The notes beneath the pieces are model-generated. The model did no database searches, was not told the DNA's origin, and worked only from the letters and a program-made list of their open reading frames with translations. From positions 806,001-870,000 of the forward strand of contig SRSI01000050.1 of the NCBI GenBank assembly GCA_005656395.1: 64,000 nt of DNA, given 5' to 3'. The position numbers and the translations under genes are program-made. Within the stretch, counting starts at the first letter, position 1; the number at the start of each line of letters is the position of its first letter. Of this stretch, positions 35,629-48,616 are shown piece after piece. This stretch comes from Strongyloides papillosus. Lineage: Eukaryota; Nematoda; Chromadorea; Rhabditida; Strongyloididae.

Positions 35629-36945
35629 TCTATAAAAAAACTATTAATTAATTTAACTCAAATAATCACAAGAATACTCTATATATCGATAATTCTCACA
35701 GTTGAATAATGGAAGTATATTCTACAGTTGGAATGATGTACCTCAAAAATATCACAAAAAGAAAACAGTGGAAATGTGCACATACCCGTGCGTAAATCTT
35801 TTCAAATGCAGATTATTTTTTTTGAATTGCAATTTTTTATTCATAATATTTTTTACCAAGCGGAAATACTATAACTCTCAATTATACAACGAAGCGGATA
35901 GCTTAGAAATGCCTGGGTAGTAGATTATTCAGAAATTTTTTCATATAAATGGACAATTTCCAAAGTAACAAATTAATAACGCTTAAAATAACTTCAATGG
36001 CATAAAATTATATTTTAATTATTAATATTTCTATTAATTACATTCATAACAGATATATAATACTGGATAAATCTTCCCATATTTATTATTTGAATCTTTT
36101 TATATATTCTTTTAATAATTATTTAAAATTATTTTCTCTTTTTAACACATCCAATAAAAGTAATATGACAAAATATTTTATTAAAAAGAAGTATAGTAGT
36201 AAAAGCAAGATTTATTTCTAAAATATGTGTAAGAAACAGATGACAGTTTTATAATTATTAATTAAAATACTACTTTTATTATAAAAGAAGGGAAAATACT
36301 TGTCAAAACATAATATAACACTATTTGTGATAAAATACCATTTCCTTCCTTTTTATATCAAAGATAAAGGAGTATTTTGTTTCGTATTATTATGACATTA
36401 GACCACATATCTAATTAAAAATTCCTCCTAATAAATATGTACTTAAAGATGGAGACATGCAACTTGAGAGAACAAAAGGACAAGACAGGCGGGAAGTTAT
36501 TAAAATTTCAGGAAAAAGCTCATCAATAATAGTTTAGTTGACGGCTTGCTAAGTGTATCATTTAAAAAGTTCCCCATAAATGGCTATTTTGTGTTAATAA
36601 TATACTTTATTAATCTTAAGTGAGATTAATTTTATATTAAACTACTTTAATTTACATTAATGATTTTATATATAATCTAATTGATAATGGTAAGTATGAG
36701 TAACAATGAAATTAATTTATTTCCTTTACGGGTGAGATGTTATTGTTGTTATCTTTTAATTACATTATGTTTTTTTGATGTGGTGGGATTCCATTAGTAT
36801 TTGAGTAAAAAATTAACACTTGCCCTTGATTCAAAAATACCAATGAGAGTGTGTATTACTTTTATATCTTACAATTATTTGTAGTTAAAGGGGCAGTATA
36901 AAGAATGGTGCGCAAATAGAGACCTCGAAATATTATTATTGCAGG
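35629..36945. other. Spacer ending in the promoter of a candidate micropeptide gene
   Basis: A+T rich without genes until a TATAAAG box at 36897-36903 and a T-rich AG acceptor at 36944. A 72-codon plus-strand frame at 35702 begins inside the COX5A upstream region and looks accidental. Confidence 0.5.
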
Positions 36946-37041
36946 ATGAGCAACATCTGGCTTGCCGTCACCATTATAATACTTACTCCAGCCTGTATTC
37001 TATATTTTCTTATTTCTATTATAATAAAACTTTACTCATGA
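36946..37041 (+). CDS. Candidate 31-residue single-pass membrane micropeptide
   Basis: ATG one base after a splice acceptor (TATTATTGCAG) and 43 bases after a TATAAAG box. The product MSNIWLAVTIIILTPACILY... is one hydrophobic helix of about 24 residues ending in KLYS. A poly(A) signal AATAAA overlaps the coding end (37023). The TATA, acceptor, ATG, compact ORF and AATAAA together make a complete tiny gene. The size and layout recall sarcolipin/sarcolamban-like regulators or tiny subunits such as OST4, but the sequence is not recognised as either. It may also be a first exon or a chance ORF. Confidence 0.45.
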   Translation: MSNIWLAVTIIILTPACILYFLISIIIKLYS

Positions 37042-37288
37042 TGAGTTGATTGACTTTTGATGCCGGTCAATCTTATTGTAAATACATGCCTTACCTTGTT
37101 TGTTTTTGAAGCAGATGGCATTTGTTTTATCTAACTTTTACATTTGTTAAACGTTTTTTTATTACTATTTCAGACTTCTCTCATGATTTTATTTTAAACT
37201 TCAAAAACATACTATATTTTGATTGCCAACTTTTAAATATTATATATTTATTTGAAATATTGTTGTTTATCTAAAATATTAAAACTAA

Positions 37289-40200
37289 ATGAAGGTGGTA
37301 CAGGAGATTATTTTGCTGCTACTAACTTTGTATATACAATTTTCAATCTCTACTAAAGGTAATTTATTTTTATAAATATTTTTTTTGCCATAAATTCGAA
37401 AAGTTATTTATTATGCTATCCCTTTTGCATATTAAAACTATTTGTTATCTTATCAAAGAATCTAGAAATATTAGAGTTCGTTTATTGGGCACATATGTTT
37501 CTATTGTAATAATTTATCTTTATGATATTTTAAGAAGATAGTTAAGAAATAAAGGCTTATATTACAATCAAGAAGTCATTAATCCTTAAACTTATCTAAA
37601 TTTTAAATCATTTTTTCTTTTATCTAACAATCACTTTGTCAATTTTAGTAGACTTAAAGGGATATATGAAAAGACGAGGATTACTAGAAGGACTAGATTC
37701 CTCAGAATATGAAATTGTATACCCATTCCAGATAAGAGATAAGAATGACAGGATCGGAATTGAAACACGAAACCATTTTCTCAATGGAACAGTTCATTAT
37801 TCACATACAACATTTGTTATAAGAGGAAGTAATATTATCAATAGATTAAGATTATCATTGGAATTAAATCAAAATATCTTTTATAATGAGACCATCTTCA
37901 ATAAATTGGATGACAGTGGAGAAGCCCCATTAGAGGAGATAATTGAGAATTGTTATTATCAGGGAACAATACAAGGTGTGGCAAATTCTTTTGTAGCATT
38001 GTCTACATGTGATGGCCTTCAAGGTATTATTTCATATGCAAATGGTACTGCATATCAAATTATTCCTCTTGAAGGTGGTGAGCATAGTCGTCGGCATCCT
38101 CATTTACTTTATAAAGCAAAATGGAATCAGGAGGCAGCATGCGGTGCTGTTACATTATCACCATCGATTCATTCATCATCAACATTTTTCAATGCAAGTT
38201 AAATAATAATAATTTTAATAATAGGTTATTGTTTTTAGAGACGTAAACGACGTGATGTATCTAGGCAAACAAAGTACATTGAAGTTGCGGTTGTTTCAGA
38301 CTTCTTCTTATATAAAAAACTTAATAAGTCAACAATGGAATCTATAAGATATACTCTCGATGTAATAAACACCGCTGATTTAATCTTAAGTAAAGAACTT
38401 AACATTCGCCTTGCCATTGTTTATGGAGAATGGTGGACTGATGAAGAAAGAGTCGATATGAATGAGGATATTGAAAAAAGTTTAACAAGTGTTTTAGAAT
38501 ACACAACAGGACACATTTATAATGTTCTAAAAGACAACACTATATTTGTTACTGGTTTTTCATTTTCACATAATGAACAAGCAACCTCAACATTCGCCTC
38601 AATATGCACAGCAAGAGGTCTTTCTCTCGTTAAGGTAAATTTAGCTAATTATTTTAAAATTATACTAATAATCTAAATTAGGCAATGGAACATCGATCAG
38701 TCTTTATGACAGCATCCCTATTAGCACAATCATTAGCTCACAATATTGGGATTGACCATGATTCAATAGATTGTTTATGTGATAACAATGCAAGATGTGT
38801 AATGAATAAACAAATTGGATCTTTGGGGACACAATTTACATACTCATTTTCTAAATGTTCTCAAGCTAGACTTCATTCAGCTTTAAGATCTGGTGAATTA
38901 CAGTGTTTACTAAATAAGCCATTTCATGTATCTGAATTGTATAATTGTGGTAATGGAATTGTTGATGAAAATGAGGAGTGTGATTGTGGAACCCAAAATC
39001 AAGAATCTTGTAATGATCCCTGTTGTGACGCAAACACTTGTAGATTAAGATCTTTTGCTCAATGTGCAAGTCATCAGGAGTGTTGTCATCGATGCGAAAT
39101 TAAAAAGGCAGGTCAAATATGTCGACCATCAAGAAGCTCGTGTGATGTCCCAGAAATGTGTGATGGTGAGAGTGGAGATTGCCCAGCTGATGGATATATG
39201 ATTGACGGTACAGCATGTGGGATAAATGGTAATTGTTGGAAAGGAAATTGTTCTGATATTGACCAGGAATGTAAAAAAATATGGGGACATGAAGCATCTG
39301 CTGCTGAGATAGCATGTTTTGAACAAAATGAGAGAGGGGTTGAGTATGCAAATTGTGGCTTAAATAAAGATAATACTTTTCAAAAATGTGACTTTGAAAA
39401 TGTTAGATGTGGTTCATTGCAATGTAAAGATGGAACTTTAAATCCAATTGATGACTCTTTAAATTCTTTTAACTTCAATTTTGTAACAGAAGGAAAACGA
39501 GTGGTGTGCAAAGCAATAACTAATCCTTTCCTAGGGAGAGTACCAGATGGAGCATCATGTGGTCCGTCAAAAATTTGTATTGATGGTACATGTTTACCTT
39601 TAGCTAAAGTATCCCCTCCAGTCTATTGCCCATCTAATAATTTAGCTTTTTCCTGCTCAGGGCATGGTGATTGTACTACATCACAAAAATGTCTTTGTTA
39701 TGATGGGTGGGCAGGTGTTGCATGTGATATTAAAAGTAACTCAAGTAGAAGAATCCATTATGGTGCAAATAATGATATTTTTTCAAAAGCAATTAAAAAT
39801 GGTTTAGAAAATAGTAGGACTGTCGAGACAACAACGCTTCTTATTATATTATTTGTTGTGGCAGTATTCCTATTTCTTATTCTTATTTGTCTGGTATTTT
39901 GTTATCGAAGAAAAAGTACCCCTGAAACAGTTACGCATAACATAATATTTGATAAAGCTGATGAAAGTTTTGGTGAAAATGTAAATCGTTCCATTAAATT
40001 TGGAAATATGCCAAGTTATAGAGAGGAAAAAAGACGTAGAAAAAAGAACAAAAAAGTTTATGATGCCTTACATCGTATTAGCGAGGCAACTGATGAAAGA
40101 GATACGACATCATTAAAAAGTCGTGAATCAGAAGCAATGTCATTACATAATGATCCTATATATGGTATTAATCATCGTAATTCTTCAAGTTACTTGCCTT

Positions 40201-40895
40201 TTGAAGACAATAGGTTACGTAGAGATTTATCTGGTAGTCAACGTAGTTTAATGAGAAATGGAGAACCTTCATTTACTATTCATCCTCATAATATTTTCGA
40301 TGATACTCATATTGGAATGAGTGACAAAATCTATTCTCAATCTGTTGTTAGTATACCACCATTTGATAGAATTGTTAAAAATTCACCAAGTAAAAGTGAT
40401 TATGGAGGATACACAACAAGAATAAAAAGAGAATATCAACGAAGAGAATTTAAAATAAATGAACATGATGATGAATATAATGAAGAGATGAGTTTATATT
40501 CAAGTAGTAGGTATTCTATGCAACAACCTACGCATCCATATTTATCACACACATTTAAAACACAAACACCAATGTCACCATCTGCTAGTTCTTATACTGG
40601 TAGTTCTTCAAAATTAACTCCAACACCATTAAAATTAAATAATATTGGTATTTTATTAAAACAATTACAAGAAGAGTACCCATCAGCAAATCAATCTCCG
40701 ACGATGGAGTACAAACCTACTGAAACAGAAGAAAGTGAATTGAGTAATGGTGAACAACATCAAGATCGTAATTCTCAGGCAGATTCTGTTCCTAATATTG
40801 ATCTCGAAGGATATACTTCAGCAACCACATATGCTTGTGGAATTCATTCTAGTGCCGGTAATTTAAACGAAGATGAAATCATTCCTAGGATTTAA
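37289..40895 (+). CDS. unc-71: ADAM-family membrane protein with inactive metalloprotease site (UNC-71 type)
   Basis: Exons 37289-37358, 37649-38193, 38239-38634, 38682-40895, 1074 aa. Signal peptide in exon 1; propeptide; furin site RKRR at 206-209; reprolysin-like domain; disintegrin (CGNGIVDENEECDCG); Cys-rich region; EGF (CSGHGDCTTSQKCLC); one membrane segment at about 720-742; cytoplasmic tail of some 330 residues, basic and Ser-rich. The zinc motif HExxHxxGxxHD is replaced by QSLAHNIGIDHD (353-364): first His is Gln and catalytic Glu is Ser, so no protease activity is expected. C. elegans UNC-71, an inactive ADAM for axon and sex-myoblast guidance, is the best match known to me; ADM-2 is the alternative. 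Intron 2 starts with GCAAGT, a GC-AG intron required to keep the frame. Confidence 0.85.
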
Positions 40896-41012
40896 ATTTA
40901 TTTTTTTTTAAAATAATTTCCGTTAACGCTTTAATTTAAAAATAACTTTTGTATATATTTACAATGTAATAAAGCTTTAATAATTTTGATGGTTATAATA
41001 ATATAGTCATTA

Positions 41013-42895
41013 TTATTCAATAAAGTCATAACTGGGCTCTTCTGATGGTAAAGAACAGGGTATGACTATTATTGCTGCTAGAATTAGTATACAAAATACA
41101 TACAATGATAACCTATCCACAACTAACGCCATAAATTTCCAATCAGCATTCTGGTTTTCTTCATCCTCTTCGTCAGCAATTTTTTGTTTTGCTGTTTTTA
41201 GAAATTCATGTAATTCAGTTATTAGAGCATCGAATTTTTTGTTTTCGTTAATACATACTCTTTTACAAGAAAAATCTTCCGAGTTGCTATACAATTCATG
41301 TTTGTTTTCATTTTCACTTACTCTTGTAGAACCATAAAGTCTTTCATTCCTAAATGATGAAAGATCATCGGAATCTTCACTAATTCCGTTCTTTGATTGA
41401 TAAGTTCTTTCAGACATTTTTTTTACTAATAAATTTCGTTTTTTTCTTTCTACTTTATTAATTAATTCCTGATTATGACGGAGTGGTGGACCACCAACAG
41501 ATTTCCACGCTTCACTTTCTGCATGAAGTGTAGTTATACGTTCCAAAGAAGCCATTGAACCAACTCGTATCAATTTTCCAGTTACACTAACATTATCTTT
41601 TAATCTTGGAGTTGATAATGAGTTGTATTTTGTAGGAATAACAGTATCATATTTTTCATAATTTTTTTTACAAAAAACTAATTTTTCGGGTCTTTTAAAT
41701 ACTTTTTCTGGTCTATTCATTAATAACAGCCACGGCAAGTATTCAAGGAAAATTTTTTTCATCTGCAATATATAATAAAATTTGTATTTTTTCAAACTTA
41801 CCCATGGAGTCATTTTATGTGTCTTTGGATTTCGAAAAAATATATTTATAATTAATATTGTCGAAACGATTGAGGCTCCAAGAATTAGCATTGATGCTGA
41901 AAAGAATAAAGCTATGATTGGAATTGTTTCACTAGTTACGGGTGTGACATCCGAAACCATTCCAAGGAAAACTAGAACAGATAACAAATTTGTAATTTGA
42001 AGTGTTATTTTTTCACCACATTCCGATGGAAGTGTAAAACCAAGGACGTTTGTAATACTAATTATTGAACTTGGAATAATCCAATTAATTACATAGTATA
42101 AACTTTTTCTTTTCATATGAATATAAAAATATAATTCAACATATTTTTTATTGGCAAATTCAGTTGCTACTCTACGTGCCGGTGTACTTTTGATGTCCCA
42201 TTCACCATGTTTAACGTAATATGATAAATCCATTTGATGAGGTGACTCAAGGCCTGATGAGTCAACTTCTAAATCTAGTTGATCTCTTGTATATGTCCAT
42301 GAACCTTAATTACTATTAATATAATACTACAAAAATAATATAAACAAACCGTATTTTAAGTAACATAATTGGCTATCCCATGGAAACCATCTGGAGTCAA
42401 TATTGCATGATGTCTTAATAATTGCTGGTGGAGCATATAGTACATGTCCGGTATGTTGTACAACAACATTTACAGGAAAATTTGCATCAAATTTATCATC
42501 TGCAGAATTAAATAATAAAATATCTGGCCTCCAAACTGAGTCAGGTGGTAATTGTATTGTTTTTATACCACCATATTCATCTGGATCCCATATTAACTTA
42601 TAATCACTCCATGTAAATTGTGTCCAAACAACTAAATTTAATATTTGATTTTTTTCATCCTTTAAATATATTTTATACTATTTTTTTTTTGCAAAAATAA
42701 ACTTACAACATCAACAATTTGTTGTAGTAATACTCTTAAATTTACTTCAACAGCTTCTGTATCATTTAGTATTGGTCGTTCACTAGTATCATAATCTTGT
42801 TTTAAATCCTGAAGCAATCTATATTCATGAGGACTTGATTTGACATTAATGATTATTGTTAATAATTTTATAATAAAAAACCAAAAAATAAACAT
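41013..42895 (-). CDS. Nicotinic-type Cys-loop receptor subunit, non-alpha
   Basis: Minus-strand exons 42895-42707, 42659-42350, 42304-41802, 41762-41013, 583 aa. Signal peptide 1-20; ligand-binding domain with QQIVDVDEKNQIL and the 13-residue Cys-loop CNIDSRWFPWDSQLC (148-162); membrane segments 1-3 about 227-330, with the cation-type GEK start of M2; long cytoplasmic loop; M4 about 550-572. Loop C lacks the paired cysteines of alpha subunits, so it is a structural, non-alpha subunit of a cation channel at nerve or muscle. The last intron (41763-41801) is 39 bases with no in-frame stop, so keeping it would add 13 residues in the loop after M3. Not assignable to one acr/unc gene by eye. Confidence 0.9.
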
Positions 42896-44373
42896 TATAA
42901 TAAAAATCGTTAAATACTATTACTATGGTAGAACAATATTCTTATAACATAACAGTAGTAACTTACAAATAAATATTTAAAAGACAACAAAGTTTAAATG
43001 TAGTTTTATGCTAAATTCTTTAATTGAGTATATGTATTTAAAAGTTGTTTGAGGTACTCTTAACTCATCTAATCATAATGAACTCGTAATTAAGAATTAG
43101 ATGGTATATATAAAAATGATAACTTAATAATCTTTTATATAAACATTCTTTTAAATATTTCCAAAAATATTGATAATAATGAAAATGAAAAATGTTACTT
43201 TTAATTTCCTAACATTAAATAATTTATATAAAATATACGAAATATAAATGATTAATTAAAAAAATATCTGAAAAAATAATCGTAAGAAATGTCATAATTT
43301 GCAAAATTATTTTATTCTCAGTAATCACTCTTTTTGTTTGGTAAATTCCATTGAGAACAGTAAACAAAACACATTATACATATATTGTACCTTCCTTCTC
43401 GTATAATTTTTTAGCCATATATCAATATTTCTCTTTTATTTTATAACTATCAAAAAAATATCTGTCGGAGTATTCATTTAACAATGGATATATGTTATTA
43501 TATCGCGTGTAAATATATATTTTCTTTAAATCTTTAATACTATTAGAAAATATTTTTCAATTTTATGTTATTTTACTAAAAGAAAATAGGGAAACAGATA
43601 TTTTTTCTTTAATACCATCAACTATATGTCCTGGTCATTTTCTTTCTTAAAATAATATTTATTTTTAAATATACCAGTATTTTTTTTTCTTTTCTCTTAC
43701 TACAATGTCGTTACAAAATTCCGTCTTAAAAATAATTTTTTTAAATAAAAAGGCAACATTTATCATATAATAATCTTACTTATTTATACAAGTGTACATT
43801 TCTAAGTAACTATTAAATTTATATTATTATATGCTCACTTTATATTTTATCTATTATATACCATATTTTAATAAAAATGTTTCTTCTACAAAAATAATTA
43901 AAAAATCACATTCATTAAGTGCACTTTCACATTTCCATCAAAGCCAATTGTAAGGAGAAATAGTAGTCTTTCTCCTGCCATTCAAAATTTCATAAATTTT
44001 GGTATAACGTATCCTTGGGTTAGTTTCGTATTCTATTTTTCCTCTTTTTGAAATACCAGTTTTATAGGTATATCGATATACTGAGGAGTTTTCATAACTA
44101 TAAAATATAGTTAAAATTCTTCTATAATTTTTAAGTATATTTTAAACTGAATGTGATGAAATATTTATTTATATTTACTACCCCAATAATGTCTTTTTTT
44201 TCCTATTATTTTATATCTATGTATAATGTTCCTCGTCATCAATTTTGAATAATTGTATCACTATCGGGGTTTAATTTATCTTAATCGATCGGATACTTGC
44301 CTTTATTTTTATTGTAGATAATACAGTTATTTTTTAGGGTATATAATTATTTTGGCATTTTGCATATTTTAAA
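42896..44373. other. Divergent spacer between receptor subunit and eIF4G
   Basis: No gene seen. It holds a 14-bp palindrome GTATATCGATATAC (44068-44081) and a T-rich acceptor (TTATTTTTTAG, ending 44338) ahead of the eIF4G ATG, as for trans-splicing. Confidence 0.5.
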
Positions 44374-47300
44374 ATGTCAACACATCTTCCCAATCCACAT
44401 AATAAAAGTGGAAATAAAAATCGTGTTTCAAGAAAAAGTAATTATCGTGGGCCTCATGTGAACAGTGGAAATTATATTAATCATAGTGAAAATAATTATA
44501 ATTCCAATCCCCCACATATTAATCAACAGGAAGTTCAGTTTGCAACTCCGCAATTAATAAATGTTAGTTATAGCGCTCCAGAGCATCACCCACAACCCCA
44601 GATGTAAGTTTATTTTTACCATATTATCATTAAACTATATTTTTTATTTAGGCAACATACCCATCACAATGTTGCAGGTCAAGTTGATCAACAGGCAAAT
44701 ATAATACATACACAAGTAACAACAATGCCATATTTTAATGGTCATCAACCTCCGTTAGGATTTGTTCAACCTCCTGGCCCAATTCCTCTTCCGATGTACC
44801 ATCCAAACGCAATTCCGTACAGTCAACCAGGGCAAGTTCCTCAAAGTTTTCCCACTGCTATTGAGAATTACCAAGTTCCACAACCAGTAAATTACCGTCC
44901 TATACCAGCTCCAGTTCCTGGTGGAGCAGAATTTGAAATTGTGGAATGCAAGAAACCTGCCGTTATACAGAAAAAAGAGAAAAGAATCTTGAGCGTTTGT
45001 GATCCCGAGACGAAGAAATCAATATTTGATGAGGCAGCAAGTAACTTAAATAAAGACATATCTTCAAAAGAATCAACGCCTTCCGAAGCAACTACTACTC
45101 TGCATAAATCAGCATCAGGGTCTTCAGTGAAACAAAACCTAGTTATCGAAAAACCACCTTCAGTTAGGTCTAGGCAAAATTCTGAGAGGTTATCAGAATG
45201 TGGAGGAAATAATAATGAAGGTTCCAGTAGGATCAAGGAAGAATTTAAGCGTCGGATAGCAGAGAGAGCTGTTGGTTCGTCTGCTGACGTAACCTCAGAT
45301 GATAAAGTTAAAAAAGAGGATGAACCTGTTGAGGAGCAAAAAGATGATCCTATAAGTAATATAGTTTCCCAAGCCGAAGTGTTATCTAATACGATAAGTG
45401 AGTCAATAGAAAAATTGAAGCTTGATGCACCTCCAGTACCTCCATCTGAAACAGCTGAGTTACAAAAAGAGGAACAAACAAAATCCGAAACTAAAAATGA
45501 AGTAGAAACTTCTGGAGGCCAAGCTGCTAGTTCCACTGGATTATCAAAGAGCACCTCGAAAGATCAGGTACAAAAGAAATTGTCATTTGCTTCAGAACAA
45601 CCAAAATTAGAAAAGAAGCCAGATAAAGATACTTACCTAGAGATTGAGGCCGATTTGAAACGTTCTATGGAGGATCCTAAATTTGACATGGAAAATTGTG
45701 TATATCCAAAGAATTTCATACGGACGTACAGACTTGCTGTGACACTATTTAAGATAGCATCAAATCCAGTTAGCGATCAAATAAAGGCTCTCTTATATTA
45801 CGATAAGAGTAGTGTTGCATCATCAATGAAAGGACGAAGAAATGACAATCAATTTCAACCACCATGGAGTAAGACAGCCAATGATCAAAGTAGAAAAAGT
45901 TATGGGGGTAGAAATAGTCATGGTCATAGTAATGACAGGAGGAAAAATAGGAATAATGCAGTTGCAAGGCCTTCAATTGAACGGTCCAGGCATAATGTTC
46001 AACTTCATAAGTCGGAAAATGCCTGGAAACCTGCTGCTAATAGTGATGACACAAATGCTAAATTATTGAAAGAAGTACGCGGTATTCTCAATAAGATTAC
46101 ACCAACCAACTTTGAAGCATTGATGACAGAGTTCCTTCAATTAAGACTTTTTGAGAAGAAAGAAATTTTGCAAAATGTAATTGATCTTATATTTGCTAAA
46201 GCTGTCGAAGAGCCAAGATTTTGTTCTATTTATAGTGATTTATATAATGCACAGGTAAATGAAGAGAAAAAACAGACGAATAGTCCTAAGAGTTCTTTCG
46301 GAACAGCATTGATTCAAAAATGTCAAGTCACTTTTGAGAAGAAAGATTTTCCCTTTACAAAAGAAATGGAACAGCTTAGTGAAGAATTGAAAACTGAGAC
46401 AGATGAAACTAAAATTAAAGAGAAGAGTGACAGGCTAGCTGAATTACAAGAGAAGGAGAAATTATTTACTTTTGGTACAATTCGTTTTATTGCTCACCTA
46501 TATCGTCATGATCTTCTTGTCACGAAAATTATCACATATTGTGTAACGTATTTATTGAGTATGTTTCAAAATGAGAACAATGAAAAAGCACTGGAACAAG
46601 CAGTATTATTATTTGAGACTGTTGGGAAACATTGGAGTGGGATGAAACATAATGAAAGCCATTTAGACATTAATATTTCATTACAACATATTAAAAAATA
46701 TTTACCTGGTCCTGACGGTACTTATTCAGGACCTAACCCCATTAAGCTTTCAAAACGTATGCAATTTATGATTGAAAATCTAATTGAAACAAGTGAGAAT
46801 AATTGGGTTTCTAAGAATGCTAGGATGCGTGATGGTCCTAAAAAGATTGATGAAGTTCATGAGGAGATTAAGAATGAGGAAATTCAAAACGCTTATCTTC
46901 GTGACCAATACAGTAAAGAAAAAGATACAGAGTCTAATAAAAGAAAGCCTTATAGTGGAACTAATTCAGTTGACAGAAGATACAATTTGTCTAAGAATGC
47001 TTCAATCAACAGAAAGAATACAGATCTTCGAGACAGTGGACATTATACCCTTAAAACACAAGCTAAGAGTTTTGCTGATGGTTGCAATCCAAAAGATACT
47101 AAAAGTAGTAACGAGAAAACTGGAACAATCCCAAGAAGCAAAAAAAGTGATGGTGGTAGAAAGGACGGAAGTGGTAGCAAGAGACAATCGTCGCCACAAC
47201 AATGGAATCGCCAAACTACAAATCCTAAAAAGAATACAAAAGTTGTTGAATGTTTTGATGATGACTTTTATAATGACCAAATTCCTGAGGTTGCGATAGC

Positions 47301-48082
47301 TGATGTGAAGTATGATAGAGATGAACTTAATAAACACCTAAAGCAATTAACTAATGATCCCACTGATTCAGTAAAAGCCACTGAAGTAAGTTTTTTTATG
47401 TTCAAATTTTATAATAATTATTTCTACTTATAGATTAAAGAAATGATTGAAAGGTATTTGAATGGAGAAAATTACAATGAAATTGTCGAGACCATTATGT
47501 GTTTTGTTTTCTTTGATATGTGTAAAATTGGATTTACAGTAGAAAGAGCAGCTATTGGTAGATTAGTAGGAAGTCTGCTTAGTGGTCCAAAGGGCTCAGA
47601 AGTTCTTCAAGGGTAAGTTAAGAAGAATATTTTATCATTTAATTGTATTTATATAATTTTTTAGCCTTGTAAGTTTATGTGAACAATTTGATGATTTAGG
47701 CATAACGTGTGAATGTCCACGCGCATGGATTTATTTTGGTGAACTACTAGCTAATGGTATTATCTACGATACTTGTACAAATAGTCCTAATGAAAAGTTA
47801 ACATTAGATAAATTGGATAAGATTTTCTCAGCTGCAGAACCGAAAGAAACTAAGGATGAATTTTTGTTTGCCTTCTTGAGAAGTACCATTGCAGAAGAAA
47901 ACTTGTTGGAGCCAATTGAAGATAATAATAAGCGTGATGAATTTATCAAGTCACTCATAATGTCTATAAATAAGATGAGATTAACCGATACTGGAATAAT
48001 CAGTGAAAAGATGGAAGTGAAATTGAGAGATGTTCAATCGAAAAGAGATAACAAAAATTTACTTGAAGTGATCAAAGGCTGA
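44374..48082 (+). CDS. ifg-1: Translation initiation factor eIF4G
   Basis: Exons 44374-44603, 44652-47385, 47434-47612, 47665-48082, 1186 aa. eIF4G is the scaffold joining eIF4E, eIF4A and eIF3 for cap-dependent initiation. Residues 1-540 are disordered: Asn/His/Pro-rich at first (possible PABP contact), then acidic. The MIF4G domain (about 545-800) holds VRGILNKITPTNFEALMTEF, FTFGTIRFIAHLY and the ISLQHIKKYLPGPDGT region that binds eIF4A. A basic linker leads to an MA3 domain (about 985-1170, IKEMIERYLNGENYNEIV, SGPKGSEVLQG). It ends soon after MA3, so no C-terminal W2 (MNK-binding) domain is present. A perfect YxxxxL-hydrophobic eIF4E site was not seen by eye. Confidence 0.93.
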
Positions 48083-48616
48083 AGATGAAAATAGTTTTTA
48101 ATAAAAGTGTCTTTTAATCAAATTCTATTTACAAAAACCCAATAACATCCTACATTATTTTCTTGTTAACGTTTTATTGTTACTAATTATAAAATTCTAT
48201 TATATTCCGGAGAAATGTATATCAATGTTTCGATGTATTTTTTTGTTGTTATAATATGTTTATTTAAATAAATGTCACAGCAAGTTTAAACATGAACATA
48301 CTATTATCTTAAGTAAATAATTTTTACTATATCCGTTGTTATATTTATTATCAAAATTTCATAGATCATTTTATTTTTAGAAGTGATTTCTCATAAATGA
48401 ACTGAAATTGCTCCCATGTAGTATCGACAATCACTGACCTATTTTTAACTAGAAGAATGAAAGAACAGAAAATTTTTTCCTGTGGTAAGACTTATTAATA
48501 TTAGAACTTCTATCTCTAATAACAGGTATTATTAAAATGTCATTTCAACCCTAATAAATTCGCATATAAATATTAGGTAATCGTGGATATTATTCCTATT
48601 ATTTCTTAATATTTGC
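48083..48616. other. Spacer, no gene seen
   Basis: A+T rich. AATAAAAG at 48099 probably ends the eIF4G transcript. Confidence 0.5.

Noticed and set aside
35702..35920. 72-codon plus-strand frame upstream of COX5A
   Set aside because: Starts within the opposite gene's upstream region, low-complexity Phe/Asn content, no supporting signals.
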